A DNA stretch of 12,547 nucleotides from JBJXGC01 sp046154545. GTDB lineage: Bacteria; Chloroflexota; Dehalococcoidia; Tepidiformales; Tepidiformaceae. The notes beneath the pieces were generated by a model that made no database searches, was not told the DNA's origin, and was given only the letters and a program-made list of their open reading frames with translations. This document shows positions 6,627 through 12,147 of the stretch, piece after piece. Position 1 is the first letter of the stretch. The number at the start of each line of letters is the position of its first letter. The translations under genes and the position numbers were made by a program. The DNA is taken from contig JBJXGC010000074.1 of assembly GCA_046154545.1 (NCBI GenBank), positions 1-12,547 on the forward strand, written 5' to 3'.

Positions 6627-7041
6627 CGCCGGCGGAGAGCCTTCGACCGGTGCGCCACCCTCGATCCTCGTGGTTGAGGACGAGTTGCACCTCCGGCGGA
6701 TGATGCGCCGCCTCCTGGAGCGCGAGGGCTACCGCGTTTACGACGCTCCAGACGGGCTGGCTGCGCTCGAAGCTGTAGAAACAGACCCGCCAGACGTGAT
6801 CATCCTCGACTACAAGATGCCGGTCCTGGACGGGGGTGGATTCCTTGCGGAGCGGCGCCGCCGTGGCATACCGGAGACGCCCGTCATCCTCGTGAGCGCC
6901 TCGCCGGAGGCTCGAGACCTCAGTGAACGGTTCGGCTGCGATGGCCTTCTCACCAAGCCGTTCGGCGCCCAGGTGCTGCTCGCGGCCGTTGCCCGCACGC
7001 TGGACCGTCTCCAGCGCCCCCTGGACGGCCCCGGCGGGTGA
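6619..7041 (+). CDS. Single-domain response regulator (receiver only)
   Basis: A 140-residue receiver protein, the probable phosphorylation partner of the overlapping kinase. Strand 1 with the acidic pair is ILVVEDE (Glu20, Asp21). The phospho-acceptor is Asp64 in ILDYKMPVLDG. The switch Ser is Ser93 in VILVSAS. The conserved Lys is Lys113 in LLTKPFG. The receiver fold fills residues 14-128 and only a short Pro/Gly tail follows, so there is no DNA-binding or enzymatic output; it probably acts by protein-protein contact or phosphorelay, like CheY or Spo0F. ATG 6619 overlaps the kinase stop by 8 nt, with GGAG at 6608-6611 inside the kinase gene, so the pair is translated from one mRNA. The frame opens earlier (6469), but that part is out-of-frame kinase sequence. 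Confidence 0.93.
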   Translation: MPDAGGEPSTGAPPSILVVEDELHLRRMMRRLLEREGYRVYDAPDGLAALEAVETDPPDVIILDYKMPVLDGGGFLAERRRRGIPETPVILVSASPEARDLSERFGCDGLLTKPFGAQVLLAAVARTLDRLQRPLDGPGG

Positions 7042-7073
7042 GCCGGTAGCCGGGCAGCCGGGGCAGCCGGGCG
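7041..7073 (+). repeat. Imperfect tandem AGCCGG repeats after the response regulator
   Basis: Four slightly variable units follow directly: AGCCGGT (7041), AGCCGGGC (7048), AGCCGGGGC (7056) and AGCCGGGCG (7065). They begin at the last base of the regulator's stop codon and fill nearly half of the 74-nt gap to the DUF362 gene. They look like slippage repeats; units can form only weak G-rich structure. No function is visible. Confidence 0.5.
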
Positions 7074-7103
7074 GGGTCACCTGTCCTGCCGTGTTCACCA
7101 GAG

Positions 7104-7109
7104 TACAAT
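7104..7109 (+). promoter_or_regulatory. Candidate -10 box (TACAAT) of a leaderless promoter
   Basis: TACAAT differs from TATAAT at one base and ends 6 nt before the ATG at 7116. The six intervening bases (GGCCTG) give no Shine-Dalgarno sequence. This implies that the DUF362 gene has its own promoter separate from the kinase/regulator operon and is probably translated from a leaderless mRNA. No clear -35 element is seen. Confidence 0.5.
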
Positions 7110-7115
7110 GGCCTG

Positions 7116-8243
7116 ATGACCACTGACGCCTCTTCCGGGCACACGCCCGTGCGCAGCGCGCCCACGCATGAGCCGCGGGTCGCCGTCCTCTACACGAACG
7201 CGGAAACCGTCCTGCCCGACATCGCCCAGCTCATGAGCCTCGCGGGGTTCAAGGACCACCTTCCCCCCGCGAGCGAGACCCTCCTCAAGATCAACATCAG
7301 CTGGCAGCACTACTATCCTGGCTGCTCCACGAGCCCCTGGCAGCTCGACGGCGTCATTCAGACCCTCCGGGGCGCCGGGTACGATCGCCTCACACCGGTC
7401 CAGAACGGCACTGTCGTCGTCGATTCGCACCAGGGAGAGAAGGGCAACAAGCACGACCGCGTGCTGGCGAAGCACGGCCTGGCGAGCGTCCACCTCCAGG
7501 ACCCGGGCGCCCGCTGGATCCCCTACGCCCCCACCGGCCCCATGCTCGCGCTCGACAAGATCTTCCCCGACGGCATCGAGATCCCCGAGATGTTCCTCGG
7601 CACGAACATCATCCACATGCCCACCCTCAAGACGCATGTCTTCACGACCATGACCGGCGCGATGAAGAACGCCTTCGGCGGCCTTCTCAACAACCGCCGC
7701 CACTGGACGCACTCGGTCATCCACGAAACGCTGGTGGACCTCCTCCGCATCCAGCAGGAGATCCACACCGGCATCTTCGCGGTGATGGACGGCACGATCG
7801 CCGGCGATGGCCCGGGGCCGCGGGCGATGCGGCCACATGTCAAGAACGTCCTGCTCGCCAGTTCCGATTCGGTCGCGATCGACGCCGTGGCGGCGAAGAT
7901 GATGGGCTTCGACCCGCTCAGCATCCCCTTCATCCGCCTCGCCCACGAAGCCGGCCTGGGCGTCGGTGACCCGGCCCAGATCGAGGTCGAAGGGATAGAC
8001 ATCTCCGGGGTGAACTTCGGCTTCAGCAAAGATGAGGACACCTTCGTGAGCTGGGGGCAGAAACAGATCTACTGGGGCAAACTCCACCGCTTCGAAAAGG
8101 CCCTCTTGCGGACGCCCATCGTCCCCTGGTCGTTCGCCGCCTCGAACCTCTACCACAACAAGTACTGGTACCCGCTCCAGGGCAAGCGCCGGATCGCAAA
8201 GATGATGGAGACGGAGTGGGGCCAGCTCTTTAAGAGTTACTGA
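7116..8243 (+). CDS. DUF362 domain-containing protein
   Basis: A 375-residue protein of the DUF362 family, whose biochemical function is mostly unknown. Family signatures are PTLKTHVFTTMTGAMKNAFG (169-188), MDGTIAGDGPGP (224-235) and SSDSVAIDAVAAKMMG (249-264), the typical central and C-terminal DUF362 blocks. Many family members are fused to ferredoxin-type 4Fe-4S domains (CxxCxxC); here there is no such motif and only one Cys (Cys70) is evident. No signal peptide or membrane helix is seen, so it is probably cytoplasmic. The C-terminal 70 residues (about 305-375, aromatic and basic) go beyond the core domain. The ATG at 7116 has a TACAAT box 6 nt upstream and no Shine-Dalgarno sequence, suggesting a separate leaderless transcript. 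A GC hairpin at 8284-8303 follows. Confidence 0.85.
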   Translation: MTTDASSGHTPVRSAPTHEPRVAVLYTNAETVLPDIAQLMSLAGFKDHLPPASETLLKINISWQHYYPGCSTSPWQLDGVIQTLRGAGYDRLTPVQNGTVVVDSHQGEKGNKHDRVLAKHGLASVHLQDPGARWIPYAPTGPMLALDKIFPDGIEIPEMFLGTNIIHMPTLKTHVFTTMTGAMKNAFGGLLNNRRHWTHSVIHETLVDLLRIQQEIHTGIFAVMDGTIAGDGPGPRAMRPHVKNVLLASSDSVAIDAVAAKMMGFDPLSIPFIRLAHEAGLGVGDPAQIEVEGIDISGVNFGFSKDEDTFVSWGQKQIYWGKLHRFEKALLRTPIVPWSFAASNLYHNKYWYPLQGKRRIAKMMETEWGQLFKSY

Positions 8244-8283
8244 GCCTCGCTTGTACGGCTTCGTCGCCGCCGATTGACGTGAG

Positions 8284-8303
8284 CCGCGCGTGGTAGCGCG
8301 CGG
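8284..8303 (+). terminator. GC hairpin downstream of the DUF362 gene
   Basis: CCGCGCG (8284-8290) pairs with CGCGCGG (8297-8303), with a T-G closing pair and loop GGTA, 40 nt after the DUF362 stop. There is no T-run. The rest of the 152-nt gap holds two more small inverted repeats (GACGC 8321-8325 with GCGTC 8329-8333; GCCCG 8349-8353 with CGGGC 8357-8361). This would be a structured 3' end ahead of the next promoter. Confidence 0.35.
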
Positions 8304-8381
8304 GCGGGTCACTCGTGCAGGACGCCTGGCGTCTACCCCAACCCCGGGGCCCGCGACGGGCGCGGCTACACAGGGCTAGGG

Positions 8382-8387
8382 TACACT
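8382..8387 (+). promoter_or_regulatory. Candidate -10 box (TACACT) of a leaderless promoter
   Basis: TACACT ends 8 nt before the ATG at 8396, and the intervening CCCAGCCC has no Shine-Dalgarno character. The box supports ATG 8396, where the conserved channel sequence begins, over the upstream in-frame start at 8315. Confidence 0.45.
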
Positions 8388-8395
8388 CCCAGCCC

Positions 8396-9010
8396 ATGAC
8401 CACCAGCCGCCTTGAAGCCTTCAGCGACGGCGTCTTCGCCATCGCCATCACCCTCCTCATCCTCGAAATCCGCATCCCGGAATCCGAGGCCGGCGGCCAC
8501 CTCGCCAACGACCTCCTCCACCTCTGGCCCTCGTATGCCGCCTACGCCGTCAGCTTCCTCGTCATCGGCATCTACTGGGTGAACCACCACATGATCTTCG
8601 ACCACGTCGAGCGCGTCGACCGGCCGCTGCTCTTCCTCAACCTCGGACTCCTGCTCTCTGTCTCGTTCATGCCGTTCCCGACGGGCGTCCTCGCCCGCTT
8701 CATCCGCGAGGACGACGCTGAGATCGCGGCCGCCGCCTACAGCGCCACGATGCTCGTCGCGGCCCTCGCCTTCTTCGCCCTCTGGTGGTACGCCGCCACC
8801 CGGGAGGCGCTCCTCCAGCACGATGTCCACGCCGGCCAGGTGAGGTCGCTCCTGATGACCTCCGTCCCCGGACCGGTGCTCTACGCCGCCTGCTTCGGGC
8901 TCTCGTTCATCAACGCGCCACTCACGCTCGCCGTCCACGCGGCCCTGGCCATCTTCTGGGCAGCGAAAGGCGTGCGTTGGCCCGCCCATGAGGCCGCGCC
9001 CGGCACCTGA
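8396..9010 (+). CDS. TMEM175 family (DUF1211) potassium-channel-like membrane protein
   Basis: A 204-residue protein with six predicted membrane helices at about 8-26, 48-68, 78-99, 112-134, 152-172 and 175-195. The N-terminus MTTSRLEAFSDGVFAIAITLLILEI carries the defining RxxxFSD motif (Arg5, Phe9-Ser10-Asp11) of TMEM175/DUF1211 proteins, which in bacteria are potassium-leak or cation channels assembled from single six-helix repeats in the inner membrane. The helix 2 motif WVNHHMIF (61-68) and the length also match bacterial members. The frame opens upstream at 8315, but the first 27 residues there are not family-like. ATG 8396 has a TACACT box 8 nt before it and no Shine-Dalgarno sequence. 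Ion selectivity cannot be read from sequence alone. Confidence 0.9.
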   Translation: MTTSRLEAFSDGVFAIAITLLILEIRIPESEAGGHLANDLLHLWPSYAAYAVSFLVIGIYWVNHHMIFDHVERVDRPLLFLNLGLLLSVSFMPFPTGVLARFIREDDAEIAAAAYSATMLVAALAFFALWWYAATREALLQHDVHAGQVRSLLMTSVPGPVLYAACFGLSFINAPLTLAVHAALAIFWAAKGVRWPAHEAAPGT

Positions 9011-9229
9011 GATGTGTGACCCGGTTCACGGAAACACGCGATTTTGTCGCCCGAACGCACGGCCAATGGCCTGGATGCGGGTTGCAAAGCGTTCCAAGGT
9101 CACCGAAGATCGCTAGACGTAGGCGTGGAGGGTGTCGTAGCTATCTCGCTTGCGGACTGGTGAACTGCCCGCCGTGGGCATCGCCGATCGACGTACGGGC
9201 TCCTGGCCCGGCCAAGAGGAGGGGTTGAG
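9011..9229. other. 219-nt intergenic region upstream of the PAP2 gene
   Basis: This is the longest gap between clear genes in the window. It holds the CRP-like site (9014-9031), a weak TTGCAA...GAAGAT promoter candidate at 17-bp spacing (9082-9110), and a small CGGGC/GCCCG hairpin (9196-9210) just before the Shine-Dalgarno AGGAGG (9217-9222). A GTG-initiated 70-codon frame crosses it (9016-9228) but looks like non-coding translation. The gap probably contains the promoter and leader of the PAP2 gene. Confidence 0.5.
9014..9031 (+). promoter_or_regulatory. CRP/FNR-like half-perfect palindrome
   Basis: GTGTGA-CCCGGT-TCACGG begins 4 nt after the channel gene stop and contains TGTGA-N6-TCAC. Nine of the ten core CRP consensus bases match. 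It agrees at 14 of 18 positions with the minus-strand reading of the palindrome at 10817-10834. It lies about 200 nt before the PAP2 start, so if functional it would regulate that gene or a transcript beginning in this gap. Confidence 0.3.
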
Positions 9230-10024
9230 ATGACTGTGCGACAGCTGCCGATACCGGCCTCCCTTGCGGCGGCGCGGCCGTTCGCCCGCCTCGGGTGGGC
9301 GCCCCGGTTCATTCGTGACTTTGCCTTCGTGGTTGGAGTCGTCCTCTTCTACTTCCTCCTGCGGGGGCAGGCCGGCTGGGATACGAAGCTGGCGATGACC
9401 GTGAGCGGCTATCTGGTCGATTTCGAAAGGGCGACCCGGATCTTCTGGGAGCCGCAGGTCCAGGAGCTATCGATCCGGTCGCACGCGGTCCAGGAGGTCG
9501 CGAACTTCGTCTACGCCTACCTCCATTTTCCGGTGCTCATTGTCGTGGGCGCCTGGCTCTGGTTCCGGGGCAGGCACAAGTTCCTCTTCATGCGGAACGT
9601 GATGTTCATCTCGATGGTCATCGGGCTCGCCTTCTACTTCGCCCTTCCGGCCGCCCCCCCGCGGCTCATGGCCCTGCACGGGTATGACCTCGGCTTTGTG
9701 GACACGGTCTTCGGCGGGAACACGGCCGTCAGCTATGCCCAGCCGGCGATCATCCTGAACGAGTACGCCGCCATCCCGAGCTTCCATTTCGGCTGGATCA
9801 CGATGGCCTCAGCGGCCATCTGGGTAAACACAGGCAGCCGGGTGCTTCGCTCCATCGCCGTCGTCTTGAGCGTCGTCATGGGCTGGGCGATCGTCGCCAG
9901 CGCGAACCACTTCTTCGTCGATATGGCCCTCGGCTCCGCTGTGGTAGCGGTCTCGTGGGTGCTTGCTCAGCGGCTCGAACTCCGCCGCCGAGGGCGCGCG
10001 CCCGCCGCAACGGCACTCGCCTGA
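9230..10024 (+). CDS. PAP2_3-type membrane phosphatase / inositol phosphorylceramide synthase-like protein
   Basis: A 264-residue multi-pass protein of the PAP2 superfamily, in the branch that includes inositol phosphorylceramide synthase (Aur1-like) and related lipid phosphatases or transferases. The PAP2 motifs are YFALPAAPPRL (136-146), AAIPSFHFGW (180-189, catalytic His186) and ANHFFVDMALG (225-235, nucleophile His227 and partner Asp231). Hydrophobic helices are near 31-45, 92-112, 121-140, 186-200, 206-223 and 232-248, placing the active site at the outer face of the membrane. Substrates may be phosphatidate, undecaprenyl-PP or inositol/ceramide phospholipids; sequence alone cannot decide. 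ATG 9230 has the strong Shine-Dalgarno AGGAGG (9217-9222) at 7 nt. It is convergent with the HxlR gene, with a G-quadruplex motif between the two. Confidence 0.87.
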   Translation: MTVRQLPIPASLAAARPFARLGWAPRFIRDFAFVVGVVLFYFLLRGQAGWDTKLAMTVSGYLVDFERATRIFWEPQVQELSIRSHAVQEVANFVYAYLHFPVLIVVGAWLWFRGRHKFLFMRNVMFISMVIGLAFYFALPAAPPRLMALHGYDLGFVDTVFGGNTAVSYAQPAIILNEYAAIPSFHFGWITMASAAIWVNTGSRVLRSIAVVLSVVMGWAIVASANHFFVDMALGSAVVAVSWVLAQRLELRRRGRAPAATALA

Positions 10025-10076
10025 CCTGCCCTTCGCGTTACCGTCCCGATGGCGGCGCGAAGAGGGCGATCGCGCC

Positions 10077-10097
10077 GGGCGGGGCGGGGCGGGGCGG
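10077..10097 (+). repeat. G-quadruplex-forming (GGGGC)n tract between convergent genes
   Basis: Four G-runs (GGG 10077-10079; GGGG 10081-10084, 10086-10089 and 10091-10094) are separated by single C bases and followed by CGG. This is the strongest class of quadruplex motif (runs of at least 3, one-base loops). It starts 53 nt after the PAP2 stop and ends 7 nt before the HxlR stop codon, so it falls in the 3' region of both transcripts, G-rich in the PAP2 RNA. Confidence 0.75.
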
Positions 10098-10101
10098 CTG
10101 A

Positions 10102-10809
10102 CTATCCAGCCGCGGCCTGTACCGCCCGCCGCACGGCGGGCACGAACGGGCTGAACGAAAACCAGCGGGGGAACGCCCGCACAAGAGCAGGCGTTCCCTC
10201 GATCACCAGAGTCCCGGCGCGCACGGCCTCGGGGATGGTCGTGCGCCCCATCCAGACGCGATGGAGCTCGCGACTCGACGTGCGCACTTCGAGATCGACG
10301 TCGAAGCCAGGGTGTTTGACGCAGGCTTCCACCTCGGCGGGTTCGATCACCAACCAGATCCGTTCGGTAGCGTTGTTGGGGCAGGCAAGGACAAACTCGG
10401 CGACGACGCGCCGCTCCGGGACGCGGTCACGCAGGACGCCTCGGCGGAAGCGCCACATGAGGTGGGTGTTGTCGAGCTGGTCATCCTCGGGGTCGCCGAA
10501 GTAGGCCCAGCGGATGGCCCACTCACCGAGTCCGAAGACGAAGTCCTGGAGGTCCTCCCCGGCCGGCGTCAGCCGGTACTTCGGCCTGCCCGCCTGCTCT
10601 TCGCGCCGCTCGACGATGCCGTTAGCGGCAAGCTGCTTGAGCCGTTCAGAGAGCAGTGTGCGCGAGATGTGCGGGATGCCGGCGTGGATTTCTCCGAACG
10701 TGTGCGCCCCCACGATGAACTCACGGAGGATCAGCGGTGTCCACCGATCGCCAAGGATCTCTGTGGCCATGGCCACTGGGCAGTACTGGGGCAACGCGTT
10801 CATGGACAT
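10102..10809 (-). CDS. HxlR-family winged-helix regulator with C-terminal SCP2-like domain
   Basis: A 235-residue transcription regulator. Residues about 8-95 form an HxlR/MarR-like winged helix: YCPVAMATEILGDRWTPLILRE (9-30), including Cys10 at the position redox-sensing members use; the recognition region GIPHISRTLLSERLKQLAANGIVERR (44-69); and the wing EEQAGRPKYRLTPAGEDL. Residues about 115-225 resemble a sterol-carrier-protein-2 fold (WLVIEPAEVEACVKHPGFDVDLEV, WMGRTTIPEAVRAGTLVIEG), which probably binds a hydrophobic ligand. The frame opens at 10911, but the extra N-terminus would cross the whole intergenic region; ATG 10809 (or 10803) begins the conserved sequence. CACACT ends 6 nt before ATG 10809, suggesting a leaderless start. 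It is divergent from the acyl-CoA-dehydrogenase-fold gene and probably controls it and itself. Confidence 0.9.
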   Translation of the reverse strand: MSMNALPQYCPVAMATEILGDRWTPLILREFIVGAHTFGEIHAGIPHISRTLLSERLKQLAANGIVERREEQAGRPKYRLTPAGEDLQDFVFGLGEWAIRWAYFGDPEDDQLDNTHLMWRFRRGVLRDRVPERRVVAEFVLACPNNATERIWLVIEPAEVEACVKHPGFDVDLEVRTSSRELHRVWMGRTTIPEAVRAGTLVIEGTPALVRAFPRWFSFSPFVPAVRRAVQAAAG

Positions 10810-10816
10810 GGACCTA

Positions 10817-10834
10817 GTGTGAACCAGATCACAC
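10817..10834. promoter_or_regulatory. Perfect CRP-like palindrome GTGTGA-N6-TCACAC over the HxlR promoter
   Basis: GTGTGA (10817-10822) and TCACAC (10829-10834) are exact inverted arms around ACCAGA, giving the CRP/FNR consensus TGTGA-N6-TCACA at ten of ten core positions. It overlaps the presumed -10 (CACACT, 10821-10816 on the minus strand) of the HxlR gene and lies 83 nt before the flavoprotein start. It could be bound by a CRP-family protein, acting as a roadblock for hxlR, or by the HxlR protein itself. Confidence 0.5.
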
Positions 10835-10844
10835 GCCCTCCGCC

Positions 10845-10861
10845 AGTCCATTTTCTGGACT
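10845..10861. promoter_or_regulatory. Candidate HxlR operator AGTCCA-N5-TGGACT
   Basis: AGTCCA (10845-10850) and TGGACT (10856-10861) are perfect inverted arms around TTTTC. The repeat lies in the middle of the divergent intergenic region, just upstream of a possible promoter for the flavoprotein gene (weak TTCCGG 10861-10866, 17 bp, TACCGT 10884-10889). Size and placement suit a dimeric winged-helix repressor; the HxlR product is the natural candidate. Confidence 0.4.
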
Positions 10862-10916
10862 TCCGGCGCCCATCCCGCCGTCCTACCGTGGAGACATCCC
10901 AAGGAGGACAAAGGAC

Positions 10917-12061
10917 ATGACTACAGCAATCCTCGAACGACCAACAACCACCCCCTCACTCGCCGGCATCGTCGGCGAAGCGGGACCCACGCTCGCGGCT
11001 CACGCCGCGGAGCATGACCGCGAAGGCACCTTCGTCACCGAGTCCTACGCCGCACTGAAGTCGGCCGGGTTCTTCGCCGCCGCCGTCCCTTCGGAGCTCG
11101 GCGGGCTCGGCGCCGGGCTCAAAGAGCTCGCCTTCGCCCACCACGACCTCGCTGCCTTTTGCGGCAGCACCTCCCTCGCCAGTGCCATGCACACGCACAC
11201 CGTCGCCACCCTCGCCTGGCGGTTTCGCCGGGGTGCCCCGGTCGAGAAGACGCTCCGGCGCGTGGCGGAGGAGGGCCTGGTGCTCATCTCCACCGGCGGT
11301 TCGGACCATGTGCGGCCCTCAGCCGTCGCCCGCCGCGTGGATGGCGGCTACTCCGTCTCGGGGCGCAAGATCTTCGCCAGCCAGTCGCCCGTGGGCTCGA
11401 TGCTCGCCACCTCGGCCGTCAGCGAAGGGGACGCTCGGGAGATCCTCGCCCTCAGCATCCCCATGAACGCGCCCGGGCTGCAGGTGCTCGACACCTGGGA
11501 CGCCCACGGCATGCGCGGCACCGGCAGCCACGACATCCAGCTGAACGACGTGTTCGTGGGCGACGCCCAGGTTGGGGCCCACCGGCCCTACGACCGGCTC
11601 GACCCACTCATCCGGATCGCGCTGATCAACGGGCTCACGATCATCACCGGTGTCTACCTCGGCCTGGTGCGGGCGGCCCTGGACGCGGTGACGCAGCCGC
11701 CGGACTTGCGGGCACGCGCCTCGGACCCCGTCCTCCAGCGCCTCGTCGGCCAGGTCGAGTACGAGTACTCGGCGGCCCGAATGGCCTTCGACGGAGCGCT
11801 GGCCCGGCTCGGCGACGACCCGGAGTCGACCTTCGAACACTTCCTCACCGTGCAGCACGCCAAGCGGGCCGTGGCCGAGCACGGCGCCCGCGCCATCGAG
11901 GCGGCGATGGCGGCCCGCGGCGGCCAATCGTTTTCGCGCTCCTCGCCACTCGACCGCATCGCCCGCGACTTTCGCGGGATCAACTATCACCCGCTCACGC
12001 CCGAGGCCACGCTCTTCTACGCCGGCCGTGTCGCCTCCGCGGAGACCCCGAACAGATCTGA
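10917..12061 (+). CDS. Acyl-CoA dehydrogenase-fold flavoprotein (Acyl-CoA_dh_2 type), frameshifted at its 3' end
   Basis: An FAD/FMN enzyme of the acyl-CoA dehydrogenase superfamily, closest in pattern to the Acyl-CoA_dh_2 branch that also holds flavin monooxygenases (DszC/HpaB-like). Visible are the N-terminal helical domain (about 15-118, AAAVPSELGGLGAGL), the beta domain with SGRKIFASQSPVG (148-160) and TWDAHGMRGTGSHD (193-206), and the C-terminal helices with ARGGQSFSRSSPLDRIARDFRGINYHPLTPEATLFYAGR (333-371). ATG 10917 has a strong AAGGAGG (10901-10907). Oddity: after Val372-Ala373 the literal frame stays open to 12365. Adding one C near 12034-12036 gives ALRGDPEQI and TGA 12059-12061, the family's usual ending. 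A one-base deletion or sequencing error is therefore likely, and I end the gene at 12061. The divergent HxlR gene probably controls it. Confidence 0.85.
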
Positions 12062-12082
12062 CTTCCCAATGCTGGCGCCAAC

Positions 12083-12110
12083 CCGGTCCCCCAATCACGT
12101 GGGGGGCCGG
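12083..12110 (+). terminator. Strong GC hairpin after the flavoprotein gene
   Basis: CCGGTCCCCC (12083-12092) pairs with GGGGGGCCGG (12101-12110) through ten base pairs including one G-T, around an 8-base loop. It begins 22 nt after the inferred stop at 12061. No T-run follows. Its position supports 12061 as the true gene end, because the literal extended frame would run through it. Confidence 0.5.
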
Positions 12111-12147
12111 TGGTGCCGCAACGGGCCACAATCACCTGAGAAGTGCC

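Noticed and set aside
7095..8312. Minus-strand 405-codon open frame
   Set aside because: Antisense to the DUF362 gene; rich in Asp/Glu/Val/Arg with no recognisable fold, so a shadow of high-GC third positions.
9016..9228. GTG-started 70-codon frame before the PAP2 gene
   Set aside because: Arg/Pro/Gly-rich with no homology, no Shine-Dalgarno sequence, and it overlaps the likely promoter region. It ends just before ATG 9230, probably by chance.
10124..10141. GCCCGCCG-CA-CGGCGGGC inverted repeat
   Set aside because: It encodes the Ala/Arg/Val-rich C-terminus of the HxlR protein and is made of simple GC triplets, so chance is likely. It could add to 3'-end structure but is not a separate call.
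10261..10920. Plus-strand 219-codon frame over the HxlR gene
   Set aside because: The minus strand encodes a clear HxlR winged helix; the plus-strand translation has no family character.
11319..12131. Minus-strand 270-codon open frame
   Set aside because: Antisense to the flavoprotein gene; no motif, and the true strand has strong conserved blocks.
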